Assembly (NCBI GenBank): GCA_036260415.1
Contig: DASZZX010000361.1
Span: 1-11,668 of the forward strand
DNA from: DASZZX01 sp036260415
GTDB lineage: Bacteria; Actinomycetota; Nitriliruptoria; Nitriliruptorales; JAHWKO01
Length of the DNA stretch: 11,668 bases
Reading direction: 5' to 3'
In this document: positions 1-9,370 of the stretch, one piece after another
Position numbering within the stretch: the first letter of the stretch is position 1
How the letters are laid out: every line of letters starts with the position of its first letter
The notes under the pieces: model-generated
What the model saw: only the letters and a program-made list of their open reading frames with translations
What the model was told of the DNA's origin: nothing
Database searches by the model: none
Position numbers and translations under genes: made by a program

Positions 1-1
1 G

Positions 2-1684
2 ATCGACGTGTCCTTCGACGACGTGAAGGGTCTGGACCCGATCGTCGACGAGGTGGTCAAGTCCCTCAACACCTTCCTGGGGTTCGCCCAGTACCGCGAC
101 CGGCTGGGGGGCACGCCGCGACGGGGCCTGCTGTTCGAGGGCCCGCCGGGGACCGGGAAGACGCACGTGGCCAAGGCGATGGCACGCCACGCGGGAGTGC
201 CGTTCCTGTTCGTCTCGGCGACCAGCTTCCAGTCGATGTGGTACGGGGCGACCGCCCGCAAGATCCGCGGCTACTTCCGTCACCTGCGCAAGGTGGCGCG
301 ACGCGAGGGCGGCGCGATCGGGTTCATCGAGGAGATCGACGCGATCGCCACACGCCGCGGCGGGCTCGACATGACGCCCGCGCCCGACCTGACCTCGGCG
401 GTGCGCGGCACACCCGGCCCGCGCCTGTCCGTCCACCCGTTCGGGGTCAGCGAGAGCACCGGCGGCGTGGTCAACGAGCTGCTGGTCCAGCTGCAGTCCT
501 TCGACACCCCGCCGCTGGGCCACCGGGTCCGCGACGGGCTGGCCGGAGCGCTGAACGCCTTCCTGCCCGCACACCGCCAGATCCGCAAGCGACCGCCCGT
601 GTACCACAACATCCTGGTGATCGCCGCCACCAACCGGGCCGACAACCTCGACCCGGCGCTGCTGCGGCCGGGACGCTTCGACCGCCGCCTGCACTTCGAG
701 CTGCCCGCCAAGCAGGCCCGCCGGGAGCTGATCGACCACTTCCTGTCGCGCAAGTCCCACGCCCCGGCGCTCGACGACGGGGTCCACCGCGACCGGCTCG
801 CCGGGCAGACCTTCGGCTACACCCCGGTCATGATCGAGCATCTGCTCGACGAGGCGCTGATCCACGCGCTCCGAGACAGGCGCGACGCTCTCGACTGGCC
901 CGACATCCAGGCGGCTCGCCTGACCGAGGAGGTCGGTCTCAAGCAGCCAGTGGAGTACACGACCCGCGAGCGTCACACCGTCGCCACCCACGAGGCCGGT
1001 CACGCCACCGTGGCGTACCTCGCCGGCACCCGGCGGCTGGAGGTGCTGTCGATCGTCAAGCGGCGCGGCTCGCTCGGGCTGCTCGCGCACGGCGACCTCG
1101 ACGAGGAGTACACACGCACCCGTCGCGAGATGCATGCGCTGGTCGACATCGCCATGGGTGGGCTGTGCGCCGAGGAGCTGTGGTTCGGCGAGGCCAGCAC
1201 GGGGCCGGCCGGGGACCTGGAGTACGCCACGCGGGTCGCGTGCGAGATCGTCGGCTCGTCGGGCATGGCCGGCTCGCTGGTGTCGCTGGCCGCGGTGCAG
1301 CACGGCGCCCTCAACGGCAGCAACCTGGTGGGCATGGTGCTCGCCGACCCGGTGGCGCGCCCCGAGGTGGATCGTCTGCTCGCCCAGTCCAAGGTCCGGG
1401 TTCGTGCCCTGCTGGACGCCAACCGTCACCTGGTGGCGGGGCTGCGGGACGCCCTGCTGGAACGCGACGAGCTGGTCGGCGACGAGATCGTGGCGGCGTT
1501 GGAGGCCGCCGGCGGGCCGGTGCTGACCGGGATCCAGCTGGAACGTCGTGGTCAGGACCGTCGTCGTCGCGACTGGCTGGCGGGGGCGGAAGAGCAGGTC
1601 GCCTCGTTCCTGCCGGCCAACAACGACACGGACACGGCCGGCGGGGCGCTGCGCCGGTCGGCGACCTCGGAGCGCGACGGCTGA
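2..1684 (+). CDS. FtsH-like AAA+ ATP-dependent zinc metalloprotease (5' end missing)
   Basis: The reading frame is open to the left edge, and the first visible residues (IDVSFDDVKG) match the start of an FtsH AAA module, so the usual membrane-anchored N-terminus lies outside the window. Numbering from the GTG at 8: Walker A GPPGTGKT at 45-52, a pore-loop-like MWYG at 77-80 in place of the usual FVG, Walker B ending in EEID at 108-111, sensor/SRH region with AATNR at 206-210, and arginine-finger motif RPGRFDR at 220-226. The M41 peptidase has the zinc motif HEAGH at 328-332 and a downstream acidic ligand D403 in the conserved TGPAGDLEYA context. Family role: ATP-driven unfolding and degradation of membrane and cytosolic proteins. 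Two stretches, about 118-150 and 167-200, are extra relative to canonical FtsH between Walker B and the SRH. All catalytic residues look intact, so it is probably an active but divergent FtsH relative. Confidence 0.9.
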   Translation: MDVSFDDVKGLDPIVDEVVKSLNTFLGFAQYRDRLGGTPRRGLLFEGPPGTGKTHVAKAMARHAGVPFLFVSATSFQSMWYGATARKIRGYFRHLRKVARREGGAIGFIEEIDAIATRRGGLDMTPAPDLTSAVRGTPGPRLSVHPFGVSESTGGVVNELLVQLQSFDTPPLGHRVRDGLAGALNAFLPAHRQIRKRPPVYHNILVIAATNRADNLDPALLRPGRFDRRLHFELPAKQARRELIDHFLSRKSHAPALDDGVHRDRLAGQTFGYTPVMIEHLLDEALIHALRDRRDALDWPDIQAARLTEEVGLKQPVEYTTRERHTVATHEAGHATVAYLAGTRRLEVLSIVKRRGSLGLLAHGDLDEEYTRTRREMHALVDIAMGGLCAEELWFGEASTGPAGDLEYATRVACEIVGSSGMAGSLVSLAAVQHGALNGSNLVGMVLADPVARPEVDRLLAQSKVRVRALLDANRHLVAGLRDALLERDELVGDEIVAALEAAGGPVLTGIQLERRGQDRRRRDWLAGAEEQVASFLPANNDTDTAGGALRRSATSERDG

Positions 1685-1794
1685 GGCCGCCGGGCGGTCG
1701 GGTCGGCACCCACAGGTCGGTCGTCCGGGCGAACGGCGCCGCGGTGCGGTACACAGCGGCAGCAGGGCGGCCCGTGGCCACCACCACCTGCACC

Positions 1795-1812
1795 GGGGCG
1801 GCCCACCGCCCC
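1795..1812 (+). other. GC-rich hairpin between the protease gene and plsC
   Basis: GGGGCGG and CCGCCCC form a perfect 7-bp stem with a CCCA loop, just before the plsC ribosome-binding site. No T-tract follows, so it is not a classical intrinsic terminator. It could attenuate read-through from the protease gene or fold in the plsC leader. In such GC-rich DNA a stem of this size may also be chance. Confidence 0.3.
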
Positions 1813-1828
1813 TGCGGGAGGAGCGCCC

Positions 1829-2671
1829 GTGGGCGACCGGCTGTACGACACGGGAGCCGCGGCCTTGCGCTTGGCTTTCCGCGTGTTCGGCGGGCCGATC
1901 GACGCCGCCGGTCAGGAGCACATCCCGGCCGCCGGCCCTGTGATCCTCGCCAGCAACCACATCAGCTACATCGACTTCTCGTTCGTGGCGCTGTCGCAGC
2001 GGAGCCGGCGGGTCCGGTTCATGATCCGCACCGACATCATGCAGCTGCCGCTGGTCGGTGCGGCGCTGCGGGCGATGGGCCAGATCGACATCGACCCGTA
2101 TGGCGACCCGCGGCCCGGCTACCGGCAGGCCCGGCGCGCACTCGAGCAGGGTGAGTGCGTCGGTGTGTTCCCGGAAGGGACCATCAGCCCCTCGTTCGTG
2201 CCGATGACGGCCCACTCCGGCGCCGTGAGGCTCGCCGCCGCGATCGGGGCCCCGATCGTGCCGGTCGCCGTGTGGGGCAGCCAGCGGATCCTCACCAAGG
2301 GCCGCCGCCCCAGCCTGCGCCGCGGCATCGCGGTGGTGGTGCGCTACGGCGACACCTTCATCGTGGACCCCGCCGACCGCCCCAGGGAGGCCTCCGAGGA
2401 GCTGATGCTGCGCATCGAGGGTCTGCTCAAGCAGGCGCAGGACGCCTACCCCCAGCGCCCCGACGGGCCGGACGACACCTGGTGGCTCCCCCGCCACCTC
2501 GGCGGCACCGCGCCAGCCGTGCAGGAGGCCGCAGCCCGCATCGCCCGGCAGAACGACGAACGTCGCCGGGCGCGCAAGCGGGACCGCAGCCGGAGGGGGC
2601 CGGCCGCCCGTCGTCGACGGAGCCTGAGCCGCCGCCCTCGATCGTCCGACCGGCGGTCAGCGGCCGGATGA
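1829..2671 (+). CDS. plsC: PlsC-type 1-acyl-glycerol-3-phosphate (lysophospholipid) acyltransferase
   Basis: Acyltransferase expected to transfer an acyl group to the sn-2 position of lysophosphatidic acid at the inner membrane face, making phosphatidic acid for phospholipid synthesis. The catalytic HX4D motif is present as NHISYID at 43-49 (H44, D49). The second conserved block is FPEGTIS at 114-120, followed by GAVRLA (131-136) and the APIVPVA strand (141-147), all in normal order. The GTG start is supported by a purine-rich GGGAGGAG about 5 bases upstream. At 280 aa it is somewhat long: the catalytic domain ends near residue 210, and the last 40 residues are an Arg-rich, probably disordered tail. 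The substrate cannot be fixed from sequence; a related acyl acceptor is possible. The stop overlaps the end of the convergent small gene. Confidence 0.9.
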   Translation: MGDRLYDTGAAALRLAFRVFGGPIDAAGQEHIPAAGPVILASNHISYIDFSFVALSQRSRRVRFMIRTDIMQLPLVGAALRAMGQIDIDPYGDPRPGYRQARRALEQGECVGVFPEGTISPSFVPMTAHSGAVRLAAAIGAPIVPVAVWGSQRILTKGRRPSLRRGIAVVVRYGDTFIVDPADRPREASEELMLRIEGLLKQAQDAYPQRPDGPDDTWWLPRHLGGTAPAVQEAAARIARQNDERRRARKRDRSRRGPAARRRRSLSRRPRSSDRRSAAG

Positions 2672-2962
2672 GCGGTTGACCTGCAAGTGCGCGACCGGCC
2701 AGTCGGGCAGTCCGGCACGGTCGGCGGCGTCACGCCAGACCTCCAGCGCCCCGCTGGCCGCCTGCAGGGCGTCCTGCGCCTGGACCACCAGCCGGGTCTC
2801 GTAGCGCCGCGGCAGGTGGCTGACCGACGCCGAGTAGTCCCGGAGCATGTCCAGCAGCGACGTGACCGCACCACCGTCGACCGGTTCGGCCCGCAGGTCG
2901 CCGTCCGCGCGGATCTCGACCGTCCAGACGGTCGGGAGCGCCGGGCGGGTGGCGATACTCAC
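2657..2962 (-). CDS. Conserved-looking 101-aa hypothetical protein coupled to aceE
   Basis: Not recognised. The GTG start (2960-2962) lies three bases after the aceE stop, on the same strand, a spacing typical of translational coupling; only a weak GGGA precedes it. The protein has a balanced globular composition, with a strand-like start (TVWTVEIRADGDLRAEPVDG, residues 13-32) and then helix-like segments rich in Leu, Arg, Ala and Gln. There is no signal peptide, membrane segment or cysteine motif. Its last 15 bases overlap the 3' end of plsC on the other strand. Position after aceE suggests cotranscription with pyruvate dehydrogenase, but a role there is only inference. Confidence 0.65.
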   Translation of the reverse strand: MSIATRPALPTVWTVEIRADGDLRAEPVDGGAVTSLLDMLRDYSASVSHLPRRYETRLVVQAQDALQAASGALEVWRDAADRAGLPDWPVAHLQVNRSSGR

Positions 2963-2965
2963 GCG

Positions 2966-5695
<2,730 letters not shown>

Positions 5696-5743
5696 CGCTG
5701 CGCCTTACGTCCGTTGCGTTGCACCCTACGACGAGCGGGACGG

Positions 5744-5758
5744 CGAGGCGACGCCTCG
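5744..5758. promoter_or_regulatory. Small inverted repeat in the aceE upstream region
   Basis: CGAGGC and GCCTCG flank a 3-base spacer about 50 bases before the aceE start codon. Its position inside the probable promoter or leader makes an operator or leader stem possible. No clear -35/-10 pair could be assigned; a TAGGGT hexamer closer to the gene on the minus strand is only a weak -10 candidate. Confidence 0.25.
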
Positions 5759-5848
5759 AGGGGTCTGAGGACCGTCCCCCCGGGCTGCGCGCGATGCGCC
5801 AGCGGACGCGACACCACGACCGAGCGACAACGTGCGCGTCCACGCCGC

Positions 5849-5879
5849 GGGTGCCAGGCCGGGTGGTGGGCTGGCACCC
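5849..5879 (-). terminator. Hairpin just downstream of the 72-aa gene
   Basis: GGGTGCCAG and CTGGCACCC form a perfect 9-bp inverted repeat with a 13-base centre, starting 16 bases after the stop of the 72-aa gene on the minus strand. There is no T-run, so it would be a GC-type terminator or a boundary that separates the 72-aa gene from aceE. A dyad binding site for a regulator of aceE is the alternative. Confidence 0.35.
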
Positions 5880-5895
5880 CGGCGGCGAGCCCCGA

Positions 5896-6114
5896 TCAGC
5901 TCGACCAGTCCTCGTCGTCATCCCACTCGTCCTGCCAGGCGTCTTGCTCGTCCCATTCGAAGGGGCCCTGTTCGAGCCTGTGGGCGTGCGCCTCCGCGTC
6001 CTCACGTCGTTCGAAGTGGGCGACCGGCAGGTCCCTGTTCTCGGTGTCCACGACCGAGTAGCGGGGCCGGCCGCGACCGATCGTCTCTCCGGCGCGGACC
6101 TGGAAGCGTGGCAT
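5896..6114 (-). CDS. 72-aa hypothetical protein with an acidic, tryptophan-rich tail
   Basis: Not recognised with certainty. Residues 1-52 read like a small beta-beta-alpha domain: strands around RYSVVDTE and LPVAHFER, then a helix EDAEAHAHRLEQ. The layout recalls small DUF2188-like domains, but this is a shape resemblance only. Residues 53-72 are strongly acidic with four Trp (FEWDEQDAWQDEWDDDEDW), probably disordered or a charged interaction tail. The ATG start has a modest GGCAGGG about 4 bases upstream. It lies between the prenyltransferase gene (63 bases away) and aceE (200 bases away), all on the minus strand. There is no membrane segment. Confidence 0.6.
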   Translation of the reverse strand: MPRFQVRAGETIGRGRPRYSVVDTENRDLPVAHFERREDAEAHAHRLEQGPFEWDEQDAWQDEWDDDEDWSS

Positions 6115-6177
6115 GGCGCCCTGCCGTTTCGGCTGATCCGAGCGTAGGCCCCAGCCGGTCGGGAACAGCCGCTGGGA

Positions 6178-7164
6178 TCAGCCCTTGTAGCCGATGAGCA
6201 CCTGGTCGGGACGTGTCAGGAGCGCGGCCGCGTTGAGGCCGAAGACGAGCGCCATCGCCACCGCGAAGGGCACCTGCTCGCCGACCGCGGAGGGCCGCGC
6301 GTCGAGCACGAGAAGCCCGAGGACGAACAGGAGCGCACCGTTGCCCAGGCGCGCGCCCACCCCGATGGCGACCTGCTCGCGGTGCGGTTCGTCGGTCCGC
6401 CACAGCCGGTGCAACGCCACGGCGACTGCGGCGACGAGTGCCTGGAGGACCACGGCGGGGACCGGGTCCGGGCGCAGCACCGCAAGCAGCAGGACGTCAC
6501 CGACCACCAGTGCGGCCAGGCTGGTCAGGCAGGTGGCGCTCTTGCCGAAGCGCAGCAGGAGGGTGGGACGGCCGAAGCGTGCGTCGCCGGCTCGGTCGCG
6601 GAAGTCCTTGAGCACGATGCGGGCGACGAACAGCGCGTACAGGGCGGCCGCCAGCAGCGCCGCGTTCGCCGTGGGCCGATCGGCGCCCGCCAGCAGGGCC
6701 CCGAGCGTGAACGGCAGCAGGACGTACGCCACCGCCAGCACGGCCGGGGCCAGGTAGGTGCGGTACGACAGCCGCACCGGCCCCACCGAGTAGGCGCGGG
6801 CGATCAGCAACGACACCGCGATGACGGCCACGGAGGTTGCACCGAGCGGGACCGCGGCCAGCAGCGCGACAGCCGCGGAGCCGGCGTGCAACCCGAGCAG
6901 CTCCCGGCGCGTCACGTCCCCGGTGACCAACGGCCGGCCGCGGTCCTGGGGATGGTTCACCCGGTCGATGCGCTCGTCCGCGACGTCGTTGATGGTGGTG
7001 GCCGTGACGTAGCTCGCGCCCAGCGCCAGCACCGCCCACCCGTAGCGCGGCCCCAGGCTGGCCAACCCGTCGATCGCCGCGGCTCCGAGCAGCAGGAACG
7101 TCCACAGCATGAGCGCCACCCGGTAGCGCAGCATGAGCGCGGCAAGGACCAGGTAGCGCGTCAC
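6178..7164 (-). CDS. UbiA-family membrane prenyltransferase
   Basis: Integral membrane enzyme expected to join a polyprenyl diphosphate to an aromatic or lipid acceptor. Both Mg-diphosphate motifs are present: NDVADERID at 59-67 (N59, D60, D63, D67) and DFRDRAGD at 187-194 (D187, D190, D194). The family segment RVNHPQDRGRPLVTG (68-82) follows the first. The rest is about nine hydrophobic helices, and 328 aa is a normal length. The GTG at 7162-7164 overlaps the upstream gene's TGA (GTGA), which fixes the start and indicates coupling. The frame stays open far upstream, but that part is an Arg-rich shadow of the neighbouring gene. The acceptor is unknown; the second motif resembles those of geranylgeranylglyceryl-phosphate and chlorophyll/tocopherol-type members at least as much as quinone-type MenA. 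Confidence 0.85.
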   Translation of the reverse strand: MTRYLVLAALMLRYRVALMLWTFLLLGAAAIDGLASLGPRYGWAVLALGASYVTATTINDVADERIDRVNHPQDRGRPLVTGDVTRRELLGLHAGSAAVALLAAVPLGATSVAVIAVSLLIARAYSVGPVRLSYRTYLAPAVLAVAYVLLPFTLGALLAGADRPTANAALLAAALYALFVARIVLKDFRDRAGDARFGRPTLLLRFGKSATCLTSLAALVVGDVLLLAVLRPDPVPAVVLQALVAAVAVALHRLWRTDEPHREQVAIGVGARLGNGALLFVLGLLVLDARPSAVGEQVPFAVAMALVFGLNAAALLTRPDQVLIGYKG

Positions 7165-8009
7165 TTGGGCACCACGACCTTCAACGGCCAGACGGTCGTC
7201 AGGACCAGCACGTAGACGATCCACAGCGCGTGGTACAGGACGAGCACGGCGACACCGAGCCAGAAGAAGCTGACCAGGACCGCCGCGTCCCCCACGAGGC
7301 GCGCTCGCTCGGCCACCTCGTGGACCGCCAGCGTCAACAGCATCGCGGCGCCGGCCAGCGCGGTGCCGATCAGCAGCGCCAGCGTCGAGGCGAACACCGC
7401 GCCCACGTACAGCGAGGCTCCCATCACGGCGCCGAGGAGCACCACCGCCCCAACCATCGCGATGCCGGTGACGAGCAGGACGACCCCCGTGATCAGGATC
7501 AGCAGCCCGCGTCGCCGCCAGCGGCCGCCCTCGCGCGCTCGCGGGACCACCAACCGGCGGCGGGCGACGCGGTAGATGAGGGTGAACGACGCCAGGTACA
7601 GCGCCAGCACCCCGAGCGCGGTGAGGGTCGCTCCGGCCGGGTCGTCGGGCGTGACCCAGCTCTCGAAGGTCGTGAGCTGGTTCACTTCGTACATCGCGCG
7701 GGGACCCAACGCGAACTTGGTGAGGGCGATGAGCGCGAAGCCGCCGAGGGTGTAGGCGGCGACGCGGGGGGCCAGCCCGAGGTCGCGTCGGATCCCTTGG
7801 TACAGGGCGGCGCAGGTGAGCGCGGCGATCAGGAGCGCGAGGACGGTCAGCCACGACAGCGGGGGCAGCGGAGCGGTGCGTCCCGGGGGTGGCAGTAGGG
7901 CGACGGCGAGCGCACCGGCGCCGGCCGCGACACCCAGCGCCACCCATCTGGCCGGCCGGATCCGTGGCCGCGTCGCCGCGGGGGCCGTCTGCTCGGTGTG
8001 GTCGGTCAC
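7161..8009 (-). CDS. Multi-pass membrane protein of unknown function, coupled to the prenyltransferase
   Basis: Not recognised. The 282-aa protein has about seven hydrophobic segments, near residues 22-39, 51-70, 83-101, 127-148, 168-192, 197-228 and 241-275. Short Arg-rich loops (RVARRRLVVPRARE, GGRWRRR) suggest cytoplasmic faces. The first 20 residues are polar. There is a loop of about 25 residues (TKFALGPRAMYEVNQLTTFE) after the third segment. The GTG start is set by a strong GGAGGT 4-5 bases upstream. Its stop overlaps the start of the UbiA-family gene, so the two are probably made together. It may be an accessory or flippase-like partner of the prenyltransferase product, but no motif proves this. 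Confidence 0.75.
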   Translation of the reverse strand: MTDHTEQTAPAATRPRIRPARWVALGVAAGAGALAVALLPPPGRTAPLPPLSWLTVLALLIAALTCAALYQGIRRDLGLAPRVAAYTLGGFALIALTKFALGPRAMYEVNQLTTFESWVTPDDPAGATLTALGVLALYLASFTLIYRVARRRLVVPRAREGGRWRRRGLLILITGVVLLVTGIAMVGAVVLLGAVMGASLYVGAVFASTLALLIGTALAGAAMLLTLAVHEVAERARLVGDAAVLVSFFWLGVAVLVLYHALWIVYVLVLTTVWPLKVVVPK

Positions 8010-8013
8010 CGTG

Positions 8014-8019
8014 ACCTCC
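8014..8019 (-). promoter_or_regulatory. Ribosome-binding site fixing the start of the 7-TM protein
   Basis: GGAGGT on the minus strand lies four bases before the GTG at 8007-8009. It is one of the best Shine-Dalgarno matches in the window and decides the start of this gene. Confidence 0.75.
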
Positions 8020-8022
8020 GGG

Positions 8023-8090
8023 GGGCGGGCCGTGGAGAGGATGGCGCGTGCGACCGGGCGGGCCGTGGAGAGGATGGCGCGTGCGACCGG
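8023..8090. repeat. Tandem 33-bp direct repeat upstream of the 7-TM/UbiA operon
   Basis: Two perfect 33-base copies (8023-8055 and 8056-8088) plus two matching bases. The unit includes GGCCGTGGAGAGGATGGCGC. The array lies between the DUF3096-type gene and the 7-TM gene and ends next to the latter's ribosome-binding site, so it forms the promoter or leader of that operon. A recent duplication of a control element is possible; replication slippage is the plain alternative. Confidence 0.9.
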
Positions 8091-8129
8091 CCCGACCGGT
8101 GGGGAACAGCCCTCATGTCGCGGTGGGGG

Positions 8130-8297
8130 CTACAGCTGCAGGCCGAACATCTCGATCAGGGCGATCGCGATGAGGTAGATGCCGATGACGTAGTTGAGGA
8201 TGCGCGGGAACAGCAGGATGAGGATGCCCGCCACCAACGCCGCGATGGCCGGCAGGGTCAGCTGTACGGTGGCCTGCTGTGCGAGGAGGATGGACAT
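8130..8297 (-). CDS. DUF3096-type 55-aa membrane protein
   Basis: Small protein of two closely spaced hydrophobic helices. LTLPAIAALVAGILILLF (13-30) is followed by the PRILNYVIGIYLI signature (31-43) and a second helix ending FGL (51-53). I recognise this as the short DUF3096 family, whose function is unknown. The ATG at 8295-8297 is chosen over longer in-frame extensions because a clean GGAGGA lies about 3 bases upstream and the extension is a low-complexity shadow of tadA. It is divergent from tadA and followed on the same strand by the 7-TM gene after about 120 bases. Confidence 0.85.
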   Translation of the reverse strand: MSILLAQQATVQLTLPAIAALVAGILILLFPRILNYVIGIYLIAIALIEMFGLQL

Positions 8298-8364
8298 GGG
8301 TCCTCCGGGTCGGGTCGAGCAAGGATACGAGCGTCGACGCTCTGGCCGAGGGAGGACGGCACCG
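8298..8364. promoter_or_regulatory. Divergent intergenic region between the DUF3096-type gene and tadA, with a 14-bp palindrome
   Basis: These 67 bases must hold both start regions. At 8329-8342 there is a perfect palindrome, GAGCGTCGACGCTC. On the minus strand TATCCT (near 8322-8327) is a plausible -10 for the small membrane protein, placing the palindrome just upstream, between -35 and -10, where a repressor could act. The tadA ribosome-binding site GGAGG is at 8351-8355, nine bases before its GTG. The promoter assignment is by eye. Confidence 0.4.
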
Positions 8365-8826
8365 GTGGCGCAGGACGACGAGCGCTGGATGCGGCTCGCC
8401 TTGGAGGAGGCCGCTGGGGCGGGCCGCGACGGCGACGTCCCGATCGGCGCGGTGGTGGTGGCGCCGGGCGGGCAGGAGCTCGCACGAGCCCGCAACCGGC
8501 GCGAGGCGGACGCCGACCCCACCGCCCACGCCGAGATCCTTGCCCTGCGCGCCGCGGCGCGACATGCGGGTCAGTGGCGGCTCGAAGGCTGCACCGTGTA
8601 CGTCACGTTGGAGCCGTGCGCGATGTGCGCCGGCGCGCTGGTCCTGGCACGGGTGGCACGGCTGGTCTTCGGGGCGGACGACCCCAAGGCCGGTGCGGTC
8701 GGGGCCTTGTGGGACATCCCGCGCGATCCGCGCCTCAACCACCGGGTCGAGGTGACCCGCGGGGTCCTGGCCGACGCGTCGACGCAGCTGCTGCGGAAGT
8801 TCTTCACCGCCCGGCGCGTTGGGTGA
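8365..8826 (+). CDS. tadA: tRNA-specific adenosine deaminase TadA
   Basis: Zinc enzyme that deaminates A34 of tRNA-Arg(ACG) to inosine so that one tRNA reads three arginine codons. From the GTG (153 aa, normal length): VPIGAVVV at 25-32, the HAE motif with zinc ligand H55 and proton-shuttle E57, and PCAMC at 84-88 with zinc ligands C85 and C88. The C-terminal LLRKFF helix (142-147) is also typical. The frame is open further upstream to 8194, but that extension crosses the divergent gene. The GTG at 8365 has GGGAGG upstream and begins at the family's usual N-terminal DDERWMRLAL. It is followed by tRNA-Ser, so translation-related genes sit side by side. Confidence 0.95.
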   Translation: MAQDDERWMRLALEEAAGAGRDGDVPIGAVVVAPGGQELARARNRREADADPTAHAEILALRAAARHAGQWRLEGCTVYVTLEPCAMCAGALVLARVARLVFGADDPKAGAVGALWDIPRDPRLNHRVEVTRGVLADASTQLLRKFFTARRVG

Positions 8827-8855
8827 GGCGGCTCACGGGGCGGTAGCCTCGTCCG

Positions 8856-8873
8856 GCTCCGCGTTCGCGGAGC
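8856..8873 (+). terminator. Perfect hairpin between tadA and tRNA-Ser
   Basis: GCTCCGCG and CGCGGAGC are exact inverse complements separated by TT, about 30 bases after the tadA stop and ending four bases before the mature tRNA. There is no T-run. It could end tadA transcription or mark the precursor leader removed by RNase P. Confidence 0.4.
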
Positions 8874-8877
8874 ATCC

Positions 8878-8969
8878 GGAGGGATCGCATAGTCCGGCCG
8901 AGTGCGCCCGCCTCGAAAGCGGGTAGGCCCGCGAGGGTCTCGAGGGTTCGAATCCCTCTCCCTCCGCCA
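8878..8969 (+). tRNA. tRNA-Ser (anticodon CGA), CCA encoded
   Basis: Class II tRNA. The 7-bp acceptor stem is GGAGGGA (8878-8884) with TCCCTCC (8959-8965), discriminator G8966 and encoded CCA 8967-8969. The D-stem is GCA/TGC. The anticodon stem CCCGC/GCGGG encloses loop CTCGAAA, giving anticodon CGA (8914-8916), which reads UCG. The long variable arm AGGCCC-GCGA-GGGTCT is the serine hallmark. The T-arm is GAGGG-TTCGAAT-CCCTC. All stems close with one G-U pair. Confidence 0.97.
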
Positions 8970-9370
8970 CATTTCCGCAGGTCAGACGCGGTTTCACCAT
9001 AACAACTCGCCGCCGCGCTCGCCCCGCGGAATCCACACCGGATGACAACGGGATGACAGCGACGCGGACGCGACCGGTAACTCGGCCGGCGATCACCACC
9101 GGCCCGAGACAGTCAGGTGGACGAGGACAGGCTGCAAGTGCCGGAGACGAGGCGGACCGGGAAGAGGAGTGGGTTGCGCCTCGACTTGGATGAGATCACG
9201 CGGCCGACGGCGTTACGAGCGACGGGCGGTGGATCTGACCCGGGACTCAGCCAGCCTGGAGGTTGCCAGTCCCTCGTCGCTCGGTCGAGGATGCGATTCT
9301 GGAAGTGCGTCGGCCGACGACCGACGGAGCTTGACGCAGGGCCGAATGGCGCTTGGGGGCGTCGGTGCCT
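8970..9370. other. About 400 bases without a recognisable gene
   Basis: Between the tRNA-Ser and the JAB-domain gene I find open frames on both strands, but none with a family motif, a good ribosome site or convincing composition. No second copy of the tRNA 3' end is present here or further right. It is likely intergenic or decayed island DNA. Confidence 0.5.

Noticed and set aside
238..2154. Plus-strand ORF of 638 codons across the protease and plsC
   Set aside because: Arg/Pro/Gly-rich frame shadow of two well-recognised genes in other frames.
7165..7947. Upstream extension of the UbiA frame to 589 codons
   Set aside because: The added part is an Arg-rich shadow of the 7-TM gene; the GTG overlapping its stop is the natural start.
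8023..8090. CRISPR-like array
   Set aside because: Only two contiguous 33-bp copies without spacers, and no cas genes in the window.
8833..9099. Minus-strand ORF of 88 codons with the phrase GEGFEPSRPSR
   Set aside because: It is the antisense translation of the tRNA-Ser, a known source of false proteins.
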